Shown: positions 26,090-36,573, counted from the stretch's first letter. The stretch: 64,000 nt of DNA from an uncultured Flavobacteriaceae bacterium (GCA_947503005.1 CANNCA010000002.1:434001-498000), one strand, 5' to 3'. The notes: generated from the sequence alone by a model not told the origin. A program made the numbers and translations.

Positions 26090-28501
26090 TTAGCGCAAAT
26101 TGGGATAATCTTCGGGATTTGATTCGTGCATAATAGCATAGACTTTTTCAAAAATGTCCTCAGCATTTGGTTTAGAGAAATAGTCCCCATCAGAACCATA
26201 TGCTGGTCTATGGGCTTTGGCGGTAAGGGTTTGTGGAGCACTATCCAAGTATTTGTAAGCCTCTTGTTTCTCTATTATTTCATTGAGTAAATATGCGGAG
26301 CAGCCACCAGGAACATCCTCATCAACAACCAATAATCGATTTGTTTTTTGCACACTTTTTACGACATCATGATTAAGATCAAAAGGCAGCAAAGACTGTG
26401 CATCTATTACTTCGGCATCAATACCCACTTCTTGAAGTTCTTTGGCTGCCTGCAGTACGATCCTTAGTGTAGAACCGTAAGAAACCAAAGTGATGTCAGA
26501 CCCTGACCTCAAGGTTTCTACTACTCCAATGGGAGTGCAAAATTCCCCTAAATTAGTGGGAATACGTTCTTTTAAACGATAGCCGTTCAAACTTTCGATT
26601 ACAAGTGCAGGTTCATCACTTTTCATTAGCGTATTGTAAAAGCCTGCGGCTTGAGTCATGTTTCGTGGTGAAAGAATATACATGCCACGAAGAACGTGAA
26701 TTAAACCTCCCATTGGTGAACCGGAATGCCATATTCCTTCTAGGCGATGGCCTCTAGTTCTAACAATTAAAGGGGCTTTTTGCCTTCCCACAGAGCGATA
26801 TCTCATCGTGGCTACGTCATCTGTCAATGTTGGCATTGCATAGAAAATATAATCAAGGTATTGAATCTCGGCAATAGGGCGCAAACCTCTTAATGCCATG
26901 CCTAGGCCTTGACCAATAATTGTCGTTTCTCGAATGCCGGTATCGGCAACCCGCAACTTGCCATGTTTTTCCTGCAGTCCTTCCAACCCTTGGTTGACAT
27001 CGCCGATTGCTCCACTATCTTCTCCAAAAACCAAGGCTTCCGGGTATTTTTCGAACAATGCGTCAAAATTATCCCGCAAGATTACGCGACCATCTACACT
27101 TTTGGCATTTGAATCAAATTGGGGCTTTATCTCAGGGATATTCGTAGCCTTAGTTGGGTTTTCGCTGTACAAGTGGCTACTATACTTGGGCTGTTCGCTT
27201 TCTAAAAATCGATTTGTCCAGTCCAATAGTGCTTTTTTCTCCGTTGAATTTTCACCTAAAAGATATCTCAATGCCTTTCTTGCTTTTGAAGCCAAATCTC
27301 TTTTTATAGGCTCCTCATTGGCAACAAGGTCATTTTTCAATTTCGTAATGAAGGTTCTGTTTTGACTGGTCTTTGCAACTTGCTCTAATAACAGAACCAG
27401 TGATTTCTTTTGGGCCAAATGAGTTTCCAAGTATTCTGCCCAAGCTTCTTTTTTTGCTGTACGTACGCTTTTTTTGATAGCCAGTTCCAACTCATTAAGC
27501 TCTTTGTCGGTAGAAATACCCGATTCGATTATCCATTCTTTAAAGCGCTTGTTGCAATCGTTTTCTCGTTCCCATACTAAACGTTCCTCGGTTTTATAAC
27601 GTTCGTGAGAACCAGATGTAGAATGGCCTTGAGGTTGTGTGAGCTCAGTGACGTGAATAATAACGGGCACATGTTCATCACGGGCGATATCCGATGCATT
27701 TTCATAGGCATGCATTAAACCTGTATAGTCCCAACCTTTGACTTTTAATATTTCATATCCAAGGTTTTCTTCATCGCGTCGAAAGCCTTCAAGTACCATT
27801 GATATATCTTCTTTGGTCGTATGATATTTCTGTGGAACTGAGATTCCATACTCGTCGTCCCAAATGCTTATGACCATTGGAACTTGGAGTACACCACCTG
27901 CGTTAATGGTTTCAAAAAACATACCTTCACTGGTACTGGCATTTCCAATTGTTCCCCATGCGACTTCATTTCCATTGACAGAAAACCTAGTTGAATCTAT
28001 ATTCTTTTGATTACGGTATACTTTTGATGCTTGTGCTAAGCCAAGCAATCGTGGCATTTGCCCAGCAGTGCACGAAATATCCGGAGTAGTATTCTTTTGT
28101 TTTGTCAAGTCTTTCCAACTACCGTCTTCGTTTAGGCTGTAGGTCAGGTAATGACCTATCATTTGCCTTCCCGCACTCATTGGCTCTTTCTCAATATCCG
28201 TGGTGGCGTAAAGTGCATGAAACATCGCTTTGGGTGTCAATAGGCCCAATGCCATCATAAAAGTCTGATCACGGTAGTAGCCACTTCTAAAATCTCCATT
28301 TCTAAAAGATCTTGCCATCGCTAATTGAGGTAATTCTTTGCCATCGCCGAAAATGCCGAATTTGGCTTTTCCGTTCAAAACCTCTTTTCGTCCGATCAAA
28401 CTACAAGTACGACTCAAAAAAGCAATTTCATAATCCTTCAGGATTTGTGCTCTAAAATCATCAAAAGAAATGTCATTACTGGTCCGTGGCGATATATTCA
28501 T
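26090..28501 (-). CDS. 2-oxoacid dehydrogenase E1, alpha and beta subunits fused
   Basis: Thiamine-diphosphate-dependent decarboxylating E1 of a branched-chain or related 2-oxoacid dehydrogenase complex. The alpha part spans about 1-460 (ThDP-binding region GNASTSEGMFFETINAGG near 184-201, and IWDDEYGISVP). The beta part starts about 470 (LRDNFDALFEKYPEALVFGED, IRETTIIGQGLGMALRG, VVDEDVPGGCSAYL). The first residue of the usual GDG ThDP motif is read as GNA. The ATG at 28501 (MNISPRTSND) is preferred to the ATG at 28555. No E2 or E3 genes are nearby, so the partner must be elsewhere. It precedes the kinase-aminotransferase fusion on the same strand. Confidence 0.88.
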   Translation of the reverse strand: MNISPRTSNDISFDDFRAQILKDYEIAFLSRTCSLIGRKEVLNGKAKFGIFGDGKELPQLAMARSFRNGDFRSGYYRDQTFMMALGLLTPKAMFHALYATTDIEKEPMSAGRQMIGHYLTYSLNEDGSWKDLTKQKNTTPDISCTAGQMPRLLGLAQASKVYRNQKNIDSTRFSVNGNEVAWGTIGNASTSEGMFFETINAGGVLQVPMVISIWDDEYGISVPQKYHTTKEDISMVLEGFRRDEENLGYEILKVKGWDYTGLMHAYENASDIARDEHVPVIIHVTELTQPQGHSTSGSHERYKTEERLVWERENDCNKRFKEWIIESGISTDKELNELELAIKKSVRTAKKEAWAEYLETHLAQKKSLVLLLEQVAKTSQNRTFITKLKNDLVANEEPIKRDLASKARKALRYLLGENSTEKKALLDWTNRFLESEQPKYSSHLYSENPTKATNIPEIKPQFDSNAKSVDGRVILRDNFDALFEKYPEALVFGEDSGAIGDVNQGLEGLQEKHGKLRVADTGIRETTIIGQGLGMALRGLRPIAEIQYLDYIFYAMPTLTDDVATMRYRSVGRQKAPLIVRTRGHRLEGIWHSGSPMGGLIHVLRGMYILSPRNMTQAAGFYNTLMKSDEPALVIESLNGYRLKERIPTNLGEFCTPIGVVETLRSGSDITLVSYGSTLRIVLQAAKELQEVGIDAEVIDAQSLLPFDLNHDVVKSVQKTNRLLVVDEDVPGGCSAYLLNEIIEKQEAYKYLDSAPQTLTAKAHRPAYGSDGDYFSKPNAEDIFEKVYAIMHESNPEDYPNLR

Positions 28502-28661
28502 GAAGTGCCTAAAGTTTTCACAAAAATACAGAACGACTTTGTTTTTTGCAACCAAGAAAAGAGGATATTCCTTAGATATTTGCTAATAAATACCTTCTAA
28601 AAATCTGTTTTATTAAGGATAAAACAAAATAACCAGTATTTCTTGAGAATATTTCAATACT

Positions 28662-31514
28662 CTAGAACCACTTTCTGTTGAAAAGCCCAAGGAGTGTTTT
28701 TGGGCTTACTGTAATGATAAAACGAATTCTCTCGCCGTAGTTTGGCTCTGAGACTTCCCAACCATTATTGGAGTATAAGGGAAAGTATAATTCAAAATAA
28801 TCGGTTACAAGGTTCAGCCGAATACCTGAGTCGTAAACAAATTTTTCTTTCAACCCTCGATTTTTGACCATGCCTATGTCACCATAAAGTTCAATCCAAC
28901 GCCATAGATTTACACTTGCATTCGCGGTCGCAATCCAATCATCGGCAAAGCGGTAGCGTTCATCAAGAAAAGATTTGAAACCACCTTCAGCAATAATGAT
29001 TTGTTGGCTGTAGATACCGGAGTCTTCCGATCTACCCAAATACCCATAGTCAAATAAATAGTCAGTGGGGCGGTCCAAGGCAAAACTGAAAAAATCAGAA
29101 TTGGTCTTATTCCTTATAAATTTTCCGCCGTAGAAACGTAGATTCAGTTGGCGGTTACTTTGAAAAAGCCATCGGTATTCTAACTGTGCGGAGAGTTTTG
29201 TAAAGTTTCCTCCATATTGAAAATCCAGCAACGTATACTTGAAATTGATAATGTTGTTGTCAATATTGGCATACCGCACATTGAATACACTATAATCGGG
29301 ATTGTCAGGATCATTTCTCAAATCTGTCAGACTTGGGTCGATGTCCCTAAAAATATTAAGATATCTGAATGAAAGTAATTGCCTTTTGTTCGAAATCAAA
29401 TCAGGTCTCCAACCAAAACTAACCGAGGGGGTGAAGGTCGAATAACGAGAGTTGACATTGAAATGAGAAGTACCACCTCCCAAACGATAATTTGCTACAT
29501 ACAAGCCCGTTTTACTCAGATATTTTCTGTACGAAACACTTCCCCCGCCTACGAATGCCTTTTCTCTAAAAGAATAGGAGGGAGAAACATCAAATACAAA
29601 TGGTCGCTGTAATAGCGTTTTGTTATGCAATCTCATTCCGGGCGTCCATCCATCATAGATATTAAACTCAAGAACAGGTGTATAAAAGATTTGATTTAAA
29701 TAGGGGTTCTCAGAATCTTGTAAGAATGTAAATTTCAGTTTCTTGTTACCCGATAGAAATCCGCCCAAAGACTTCCAGTTATCACGCTGATTGAATTCTG
29801 GAATTTTTTGATCGTAGTTCAATACCAGTCGATCTTCATCGTTCCTAGGAATGGTAAACTTCTTTTCCTTGATGATATCGGAAAACCAATATTTAGATAC
29901 TACAGTGTCATTTCTCAGTCCAAAAAGCGAAATAGGAACCACAGTGCCTTCCTTGTTCTTTATGGTTAGGGTTAACGAATCTGGTGTTTTTTCTAATTTC
30001 TTAATCTTAAAATCAATGCGCCTATCCGAATAGACATAATTACTAAAAAACCAATCGATATTTTGGTCGGCAGACCGCTTTAAGATCGATTCGAAATCTA
30101 AAACCTTTACGCGATTTAATTGGTAGAATTTATAAAAGGTTTTGATGCTTTCATCAACTTTTTCTTTGCCAACATAACTCGCCAAATAGGAAAGGCCCAA
30201 TCCTGCCTTGTATTTATTTGAAATTTTTTGATTGAATTTTATCAAAGAATCGTTGGAAGTCACTAATGGCTGATCCTGGTTTTTCCGTGCAGTTAACATG
30301 TACAGAAAAGGATATTGCTCATTGAAACCCATTTTCGCCAGGTTAAAGCTGCGTATGCCCCATATCTTCGACAATTTTCCAAGCAGTTTCTGGTCCGGAT
30401 AATGCGCCTCAACGTAGGCAATCATTAAATAATTGGCAATTGCATCAGTAAGCCATTGTTCTTTACGTGGGTTGAGATAAACGGTTTCTTCCAATATATT
30501 GATCAGTGCCGTTTTCAAGAATTTCATCTCGAACTGAAACTGTGGTTCATACGGTCTTATGAAAGATGGCAATTGATTGATACCGTATAGTGGATTTTTA
30601 TTATAGTCGATCTCGCTTACAAGCAGTCTAGGGTGCGGATATTTCCCAAGATTTTCATGAATAAATTTTACTACATTATTGATGGAAACACCCTGTAGTA
30701 TCGGATTGTACCTATTCACATTAATATCGGTAACTATAGTTGCATAAGGGGTGACGTGTGTGGTAAAACGTTTGGTACGGGATAGTATGATTTCACAGTT
30801 TTTTTGTTGATCTGCGCTTAGCTGTGCCTGTTGTCCGTTCGGAAATTTTGTGTTACCTAATGTTTTGAAATTCGAAGACAAAAAGAGCTCGTCTGGATAA
30901 ATCAAGTTAATACTGGTATCCGTAGGGTCCGTAAAAAGATCTTCCAAGTTTTTATTAGAATATAAATGCCATTTACCATCAAAAACGGCTGGCGTCATGT
31001 ACCAGTCTTTTAGGTAGTATTCCCCAATATTATTATACCCATAGGGTGTAAATTTATTGGGGGGTAACTTTACTGTATAGGTAAGGAATAGATGCGTAGA
31101 CTCGTTAGGAGCCAAAGGTTTGTTTAGTTTGATTTTAATGAGGTCTTCCCCAGAAGATCTTTCCCATTGTATTCCCCGATAATCATAGTCGACCATACTT
31201 TGAATATCTGTATAGCCTCTTTCTTCTTCCTTAGCCAAGTGAAGGCTCTTTTTAAATTGCTCCGCGAAACTTTTGGCAAGAGCCGTGTTCTTGTTCGAAT
31301 AGGCGTTAGCCCAATCATTAAAGTAGAGCGTCTCTAAAGTTTTGTTGGAAGTATTTACATAGGTGAATTCTTGTTGGACGGCAATTTCATGGTTGTCGTC
31401 ATCGAGCCTTGCGGTTACCAAATTAATATGCTGACCCCATGTTTTTTCGCAGGGTAAGAATAAAAAAATGGCACAAAGACCAAATAGGGATATTATTTTT
31501 TTTTGACTTTTCAT
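28662..31514 (-). CDS. M1-peptidase-like domain lacking the zinc motif, fused to an outer-membrane beta-barrel
   Basis: 950 residues with a signal peptide (about 1-28, ending TWGQ). The N-terminal region (about 30-500) follows the M1 aminopeptidase layout: beta domain, then a helical region with EETVYLNPRKEQWLTDAIAN near 339-358. In place of HExxH there is ILEET, so zinc cannot bind in the usual way. A linker beta domain (about 500-600) follows. From about 610 to 950 the sequence has alternating aromatic/polar strands (FDVSPSYSFREKAFVGGGSV, ending LLGLFNRKWF with a terminal Phe), typical of a barrel. A catalytically inactive, barrel-anchored peptide-binding protein is inferred. It directly abuts the LOG gene upstream. 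Confidence 0.77.
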   Translation of the reverse strand: MKSQKKIISLFGLCAIFLFLPCEKTWGQHINLVTARLDDDNHEIAVQQEFTYVNTSNKTLETLYFNDWANAYSNKNTALAKSFAEQFKKSLHLAKEEERGYTDIQSMVDYDYRGIQWERSSGEDLIKIKLNKPLAPNESTHLFLTYTVKLPPNKFTPYGYNNIGEYYLKDWYMTPAVFDGKWHLYSNKNLEDLFTDPTDTSINLIYPDELFLSSNFKTLGNTKFPNGQQAQLSADQQKNCEIILSRTKRFTTHVTPYATIVTDINVNRYNPILQGVSINNVVKFIHENLGKYPHPRLLVSEIDYNKNPLYGINQLPSFIRPYEPQFQFEMKFLKTALINILEETVYLNPRKEQWLTDAIANYLMIAYVEAHYPDQKLLGKLSKIWGIRSFNLAKMGFNEQYPFLYMLTARKNQDQPLVTSNDSLIKFNQKISNKYKAGLGLSYLASYVGKEKVDESIKTFYKFYQLNRVKVLDFESILKRSADQNIDWFFSNYVYSDRRIDFKIKKLEKTPDSLTLTIKNKEGTVVPISLFGLRNDTVVSKYWFSDIIKEKKFTIPRNDEDRLVLNYDQKIPEFNQRDNWKSLGGFLSGNKKLKFTFLQDSENPYLNQIFYTPVLEFNIYDGWTPGMRLHNKTLLQRPFVFDVSPSYSFREKAFVGGGSVSYRKYLSKTGLYVANYRLGGGTSHFNVNSRYSTFTPSVSFGWRPDLISNKRQLLSFRYLNIFRDIDPSLTDLRNDPDNPDYSVFNVRYANIDNNIINFKYTLLDFQYGGNFTKLSAQLEYRWLFQSNRQLNLRFYGGKFIRNKTNSDFFSFALDRPTDYLFDYGYLGRSEDSGIYSQQIIIAEGGFKSFLDERYRFADDWIATANASVNLWRWIELYGDIGMVKNRGLKEKFVYDSGIRLNLVTDYFELYFPLYSNNGWEVSEPNYGERIRFIITVSPKTLLGLFNRKWF

Positions 31515-32201
31515 TTAGAAGTTTGGACTAAGGGCATGCCCTCTGTAGAATGCATCTATAATCGATACTACCTCCTCTTTTGTATCCACTAATTGAATAA
31601 GATCAAGATCCTCAGGACTAATATTGCCGGCATTTAGCATCGTATTTTTCACCCACTCGAACAAGCCTTTCCAGAATTCCGTCCCGACCAGGATTATTGG
31701 AAATTTTTCGATTTTATGAGTTTGAATGAGCGTAATCGCTTCGAAAAGTTCATCCAAGGTTCCAAAGCCACCCGGCATCACTACAAACCCTTGTGAATAT
31801 TTTACGAACATTACTTTACGAACAAAGAAATAATCGAAGTCTAAACTTTTATCAGAATCGATATAAGGGTTATCGTGTTGTTCGAATGGAAGATCGATAT
31901 TGAGACCTACAGAAGTACCTCCGGCCAAATTAGCGCCTCGGTTACCGGCCTCCATGATTCCCGGTCCGCCACCTGTAATAACTCCGTAACCCGCTTCCGA
32001 TATACTTTGGGCTACATCGACTGCCAATTGGTAGAAGGGATCGTCTTCCTTCGTACGCGCTGAGCCAAAAATTGAAACGCAAGGACCGATCACGCTCATC
32101 CGCTCAAAGCCATTTACAAATTCGCCCATTATCTTGAACAAAGCCCAAGAGTCATTGGTTTTAATCTCGTTCCAACCTTTGTGATGTTGTTCTTTTCTCA
32201 T
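31515..32201 (-). CDS. LOG family protein (putative nucleotide 5'-monophosphate phosphoribohydrolase)
   Basis: Rossmann-fold protein of the TIGR00730/LOG family, often misannotated as lysine decarboxylase. The signature motifs are VITGGGPGIMEAGNRGA and VVMPGGFGTLDELFEA, which in plant and bacterial LOG enzymes bind the ribose-5-phosphate of cytokinin nucleotides or of purine monophosphates. 228 residues is normal. Its stop codon directly abuts the start of the M1-like/barrel gene, and uvrA lies 53 bases upstream on the same strand, so a transcript uvrA-LOG-barrel is possible. Confidence 0.87.
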   Translation of the reverse strand: MRKEQHHKGWNEIKTNDSWALFKIMGEFVNGFERMSVIGPCVSIFGSARTKEDDPFYQLAVDVAQSISEAGYGVITGGGPGIMEAGNRGANLAGGTSVGLNIDLPFEQHDNPYIDSDKSLDFDYFFVRKVMFVKYSQGFVVMPGGFGTLDELFEAITLIQTHKIEKFPIILVGTEFWKGLFEWVKNTMLNAGNISPEDLDLIQLVDTKEEVVSIIDAFYRGHALSPNF

Positions 32202-32217
32202 GAATAAGAATCTTTAT

Positions 32218-32242
32218 TGTCATTCCCGCGCAGGCAGGATTC
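32218..32242. repeat. REP-like palindromic repeat, copy A
   Basis: tgtcattcccgcgcaggca followed by ggattc, an imperfect palindrome between uvrA and the LOG gene. A second copy in inverted orientation lies at 59230-59252. It contains a CCCGC-GCAGG core able to fold as a small hairpin. Confidence 0.6.
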
Positions 32243-32254
32243 TATTTGTTTAAT

Positions 32255-35089
32255 TCAAGAAGTTAATTCTTTAATCAAAAACTTTGCCGTGTAACTCTTT
32301 TTATCTTTGGCTACTTCTTCAGGAGTGCCCTTTGCGACTATCATTCCTCCTCCGCGCCCACCTTCATAGCCGATATCGATTATGTAGTCCGTCATCTTTA
32401 TGACATCCATATTATGTTCAATGACGACAATGGTATTCCCTTTGTCTACCAAACGATTCAGAACTTCCATTAGTACACGGATATCCTCAAAATGAAGCCC
32501 TGTCGTCGGTTCATCCAGAATATAAAACGTATTGCCCGTATCACGTTTTGACAGTTCTGTAGCCAATTTAATGCGCTGTGCCTCGCCACCTGATAAAGTT
32601 GTTGATTGCTGTCCCAAAGAAATATAACCCAAACCTACATCTTGTATTGTCTTCAACTTACGATGAATTTTCGGAATTAGTTCAAAAAAATCAACGGCCT
32701 CGTTGATGGTCATTTCTAGAACATCTGCAATGGATTTACCCTTATATCGGATTTCCAGCGTCTCTCTATTAAAGCGTTTGCCGTTGCAGGTTTCGCATTC
32801 GACGTATACATCGGGTAAAAAGTTCATCTCAATAACACGCAGCCCGCCGCCTTGACAAGTTTCACATCTACCACCTTGCACATTAAAACTAAACCGACCT
32901 GGTTTGTAACCTCGAATCGCAGCTTCAGGAGTTTTGGCAAAGAGCGACCGAATTTCACTAAATGTACCGGTATAGGTAGCCGGATTGGAGCGCGGGGTTC
33001 TGCCGATAGGACTTTGATTGATATCAATAACCTTGTCAATATGTTCCAAGCCATTTATCTTTTTATAGGGCATCGGTTTTTTTACTCCATTAAAATAGTG
33101 AGCATTCATAATAGGGTAGAGGGTCTCGTTTATCAAGGTGGATTTGCCACTACCCGAAACGCCGGTAACGCCGATCATTTGACCTAACGGAAGTTCAATA
33201 GTTACGTTTTTTAGATTATTTCCGGCACATCCGGATAACACGATTTTCTTACCATTTCCCTTTCGCCGATTTTTGGGTACCGGAATTTCTCTTTTGCCCG
33301 TAATGTAATCGGCCGTAAGTGTATTTTCCTTTATCAACTCCGAAGGAAGTCCTTGTGAAATAATCTCTCCGCCGTGTCGGCCCGCTCTTGGCCCAATATC
33401 AATGACGTGATCCGCCCGTTCGATCATATCACGATCGTGTTCAACCACAATGACCGAATTGCCAATATCTCTTAAAGACTCCAAAGATTTTATGAGACGC
33501 CCGTTATCACGTTGATGTAAGCCGATACTTGGTTCATCTAAAATATAAAGTACGCCGACTAGTTGTGATCCAATTTGGGTAGCAAGTCGAATGCGTTGGG
33601 CTTCACCACCCGATAGCGATTTCGAACTTCGGTTCAGTGAAAGATAATCGAGACCGACATCTAAAAGAAATTGAATGCGGGTTTTGATTTCTTTTATGAT
33701 TTCCTCTGCAATTTTTAATTGATTTCCTTTTAATATTTGCTCTAAATCGGCAAAGAATCCTGCCAGTTCGGCAATGTCTAAATGCGCTAGTTGAGCAATG
33801 TTCTTTTCGTTGATTTTAAAATTCAAAGATTCCTTACGAAGTCTTGAGCCTTCACAAGTGGGGCAAGAAACCTTATCCATATATTCTTTGGCCCATCTTT
33901 TAATAGAAGTGGAAGCTGCTTCGTCAAATTGATTTTTAATGAAATTCGAAATCCCCTCATAGTCAATTTTATACGTCCGCTTTACGCCCAATGTTTTCGA
34001 ATCTACCTCAAAATTTTCGACACCTCCATTTAAGAGAACGTTCATTGCTTCTTCCGGTATTTTTGAAATCGGATCGGTCAATTCGAAGTTATAGCGTTGG
34101 GCGATTGTTTCAATTTGTTTGAAGGCCCATGATTTTTTGTATTCCCCCAAAGGAGCAATGCCACCACCTTTTATAGATTTCTTTTTATCGGGAAATATTT
34201 TCTTTTCGTTCACTTGGTAAACGTGCCCAAGTCCATTACAATGGGAACACATGCCTTTGGGAGAATTAAAAGAAAAGGTATTGGGTTCTGGCGTGGGATA
34301 TGAAATTCCTGTTGAGGGACACATTAAATCCCTGCTAAAATAGCGTGCTACTTTTTCGCCCTCTTCCAATATCATTAAAACGTTATCACCGCTGTACATG
34401 GCCGTGTTTATGGATTCTGCCAGACGTTTGTCCATGTCTTCGGTATTGGCCACTTTTAAACGGTCAATTACAATCTCGATATCATGGGTTTTGTAGCGGT
34501 CCACTTTCATTCCCTTGGTGATGTCTACAACTTCACCGTCGACCCGTACTTTTACAAAACCTTGCTTGGCGATTTGCTCAAACAGTTCACGGTAATGTCC
34601 TTTTCTTGATTTGATGATCGGGGCGAGCACATTTATCTTTTTACCCTCATAATCGGATTTAATCAATTCTTTGATTTGCTCATCGCTATAGCTTACCATT
34701 TTCTCGCCTGTATTGTAACTGTAGGCATCGCCTGCCCTAGCGAATAAGAGGCGTAAAAAATCGTAGATTTCGGTAATAGTTCCGACTGTTGAGCGAGGAG
34801 ATTTCGAAGTGGTCTTTTGTTCGATGGCGATTACAGGAGAAAGTCCGTCGATTTTATCAACATCTGGTCTTTCCAAACCACCCAAGAACTGCCTTGCGTA
34901 AGCGGAAAAAGTCTCGATGTACCTGCGTTGGCCCTCTGCATAAATTGTATCAAAGGCCAAGGAAGATTTACCACTACCCGAAAGCCCCGTAATAACAACC
35001 AGTTTTTCTCGGGGAATGGTCACATCGATGTTCTTCAGATTATGAACCCGAGCACCTTTAACCTCTATATTTTCTTCGTATTTGACCAT
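32255..35089 (-). CDS. uvrA: UvrABC excinuclease subunit A
   Basis: ABC-type DNA damage sensor of nucleotide excision repair. Two ATPase modules are seen: Walker [14 protein letters not shown] near residue 34 and [13 protein letters not shown] near 640, with signature motifs [12 protein letters not shown] and [12 protein letters not shown]. Zinc-binding cysteines appear in CPSTGISYP...CSHCNGLG, in CPTCEGSRL and in CETCQGGG...CETCNGKRF. 944 residues is the normal length. Its ATG is followed on the upstream side by a CAAAAGTA sequence (a -7 box TACTTTTG on the minus strand at 35107-35114). Confidence 0.97.
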   Translation of the reverse strand: MVKYEENIEVKGARVHNLKNIDVTIPREKLVVITGLSGSGKSSLAFDTIYAEGQRRYIETFSAYARQFLGGLERPDVDKIDGLSPVIAIEQKTTSKSPRSTVGTITEIYDFLRLLFARAGDAYSYNTGEKMVSYSDEQIKELIKSDYEGKKINVLAPIIKSRKGHYRELFEQIAKQGFVKVRVDGEVVDITKGMKVDRYKTHDIEIVIDRLKVANTEDMDKRLAESINTAMYSGDNVLMILEEGEKVARYFSRDLMCPSTGISYPTPEPNTFSFNSPKGMCSHCNGLGHVYQVNEKKIFPDKKKSIKGGGIAPLGEYKKSWAFKQIETIAQRYNFELTDPISKIPEEAMNVLLNGGVENFEVDSKTLGVKRTYKIDYEGISNFIKNQFDEAASTSIKRWAKEYMDKVSCPTCEGSRLRKESLNFKINEKNIAQLAHLDIAELAGFFADLEQILKGNQLKIAEEIIKEIKTRIQFLLDVGLDYLSLNRSSKSLSGGEAQRIRLATQIGSQLVGVLYILDEPSIGLHQRDNGRLIKSLESLRDIGNSVIVVEHDRDMIERADHVIDIGPRAGRHGGEIISQGLPSELIKENTLTADYITGKREIPVPKNRRKGNGKKIVLSGCAGNNLKNVTIELPLGQMIGVTGVSGSGKSTLINETLYPIMNAHYFNGVKKPMPYKKINGLEHIDKVIDINQSPIGRTPRSNPATYTGTFSEIRSLFAKTPEAAIRGYKPGRFSFNVQGGRCETCQGGGLRVIEMNFLPDVYVECETCNGKRFNRETLEIRYKGKSIADVLEMTINEAVDFFELIPKIHRKLKTIQDVGLGYISLGQQSTTLSGGEAQRIKLATELSKRDTGNTFYILDEPTTGLHFEDIRVLMEVLNRLVDKGNTIVVIEHNMDVIKMTDYIIDIGYEGGRGGGMIVAKGTPEEVAKDKKSYTAKFLIKELTS

Positions 35090-35106
35090 CTTTCACAGCA
35101 AAGTTG

Positions 35107-35114
35107 CAAAAGTA
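35107..35114 (-). promoter_or_regulatory. Possible -7 box (TACTTTTG) for uvrA
   Basis: On the minus strand this reads TACTTTTG, matching TAnnTTTG, 17 bases before the uvrA ATG. No clear -33 TTTG at the expected distance. Confidence 0.4.
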
Positions 35115-35154
35115 CGGTTTTGACGTCTAAAACGATAATTGGTTTCAATTCCTT

Positions 35155-35185
35155 TTTGTTATTTAAGTGTTAGATTCTAACTTTG
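35155..35185 (+). promoter_or_regulatory. Bacteroidota sigma-type promoter (TTTG-N19-TAACTTTG)
   Basis: TTTG at 35155-35158 and TAACTTTG at 35178-35185 are separated by 19 bases, exactly the spacing expected for the major flavobacterial sigma factor. It precedes the 175-residue protein gene by 25 bases and is the best promoter match in the window. Confidence 0.75.
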
Positions 35186-35210
35186 AACATTAAACAGAAA
35201 AATACTACAA

Positions 35211-35738
35211 ATGCAAATCTTAGGAATAGGTTCTCGTATTAATCACGGCGAATATGGGAAAGGTGTTGTGACCAATGTCACCTCAAAACATTATTGGGTC
35301 ACTTTTATGGAAAACGGATTGGAAACTATTGAACTTGATGCTGATTTCGAGGTTATCGAGGCTGTAGAGGATGAAGTGGATACCATCAGTTTTTCGGAAG
35401 TGGAACAATCGTTGATTTCCATTTTAAGACGTTGGAGCGATGCGTCCTCACTTACACCTATGGCAGATAAATGGAAAGGAGGAAATCTGGTTCTTGAACC
35501 AAAGGATTCTAATTTGTCGAACAAAGAAATACCAATAGAAACCTTCTTTCATAAAATTGTGATGGTTCGCGACCGAATTCGAGTAATGGAACAGAAAATA
35601 AACGCTAGTAAAAATTTGGATGATCAAGAAAAAGTTGACTTGCAACAATACATCACAAGAATTTACGGGAGCTTAACCACTTTTAACGTACTTTTCAAAA
35701 GTCAACGGGACAATTTTATTGGTGAAAGAACTAAATAG
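35211..35738 (+). CDS. Conserved-looking hypothetical protein with an N-terminal SH3/Tudor-like segment
   Basis: 175 residues. The N-terminal part (about 1-45, LGIGSRINHGEYGKGVVTNV then YWVTFMENGLETIELDADF) resembles the small beta-barrel used at the C terminus of PcrA and in other DNA- or RNA-associated proteins. The rest (about 60-170) is helical with LISILRRWSD and FFHKIVMVRDRIRVMEQKI. I do not recognise a named family; it may be a cytoplasmic nucleic-acid-associated protein. It has a clear own promoter and lies between uvrA (divergent) and the DUF4130 gene (convergent), in a DNA-repair neighbourhood. Confidence 0.68.
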   Translation: MQILGIGSRINHGEYGKGVVTNVTSKHYWVTFMENGLETIELDADFEVIEAVEDEVDTISFSEVEQSLISILRRWSDASSLTPMADKWKGGNLVLEPKDSNLSNKEIPIETFFHKIVMVRDRIRVMEQKINASKNLDDQEKVDLQQYITRIYGSLTTFNVLFKSQRDNFIGERTK

Positions 35739-35796
35739 GGTTAGGTCACTAGTTTTTGAATATCCTTTGTTTTCTATTTTATTTTTGATTGAATTC

Positions 35797-36573
35797 CTAA
35801 CCCGCTTGCTTTTTCTCACTCAAATACTTCCAATAACGCTTGGGTACATGTTGCGTGTGCAATTTCATATTGATACGAGATTTGATATTGGTACTTTTAA
35901 AGTAATTGTTCCACAGGTCTTGGAAATCGTATTCCTGGCTGGTGAAAACACTGCTTTTTTGAATGCTGTTCGCGTGAATATCTTGTAAATCCAAAGAAAT
36001 AATTTCAACGGAATGCAAGTCATAGAAAATTCCATACTTCCGCTTCACATCATAGATTAACCATTGTTGGTCCGCATAACGTGAACGAAAATGTTTTGTA
36101 ATTAGGGGCAATACATCGAAATCAGGCTCTATGTTCGCAAAGTATACACCGTCTTGGGTCAACTGAAAACGAACGAAAGCCTCCATACGATGTTTTTCCC
36201 TTCCAACGGATTTGGCGAGTTGACTGATTTTTAAAATGGTATCATCTGAAAAATTCAAGTGTACCATGTCAATAGGGGAGAACAGTTTCCTAATATACCT
36301 ATATAATAAAAGCTCGATTCCTTTGGATTCACTCAAAAAAGCGAAGTATATATTTTTAATGGCAGAGTTACTTTTTTTCTGAATTCCGTTCCATACACGC
36401 TTGGCCTTATCCATTTGTGTAAAAACGGTTTCAGTATCGGAAAACAATCCGCGTTGTGCTACGGAATTCTTTTGAATGTCCGCTATTTCGATACGTTCAT
36501 CGAATGCTTTAAATACCGTGGTCAAGAAGCCGTTGAAACTTCCATCATAAATTAAAATTTTTGCTTCTTTCAT
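35797..36573 (-). CDS. DUF4130 family putative DNA repair/metabolism protein (TIGR03915 type)
   Basis: The TIGR03915/DUF4130 family is regularly paired with a radical-SAM protein of the TIGR03916 type, as here; in some bacteria the domain is fused to a uracil-DNA-glycosylase domain. Recognisable features are the opening IYDGSFNGFLTTVFKAFDER, SVGREKHRMEAFVRFQ near 130-145, and the C-terminal LWNNYFKSTNIKSRINMKLH followed by HVPKRYWKYLSE. The start at 36573 (MKEAKILIYDG) matches the family; an ATG at 36594 adds seven residues. The biochemical activity is unknown. It lies downstream of the radical-SAM gene and the tiny ORF on the same strand. Confidence 0.87.
   Translation of the reverse strand: MKEAKILIYDGSFNGFLTTVFKAFDERIEIADIQKNSVAQRGLFSDTETVFTQMDKAKRVWNGIQKKSNSAIKNIYFAFLSESKGIELLLYRYIRKLFSPIDMVHLNFSDDTILKISQLAKSVGREKHRMEAFVRFQLTQDGVYFANIEPDFDVLPLITKHFRSRYADQQWLIYDVKRKYGIFYDLHSVEIISLDLQDIHANSIQKSSVFTSQEYDFQDLWNNYFKSTNIKSRINMKLHTQHVPKRYWKYLSEKKQAG

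Noticed and set aside
26934-27365. 143-codon plus-strand frame
   Set aside because: Antisense shadow of the E1 fusion gene, with low-complexity Ser/Phe content.
31515-32201. Lysine decarboxylase
   Set aside because: The PGGFGTLDE motif belongs to the LOG family; PLP-dependent decarboxylase features are absent.
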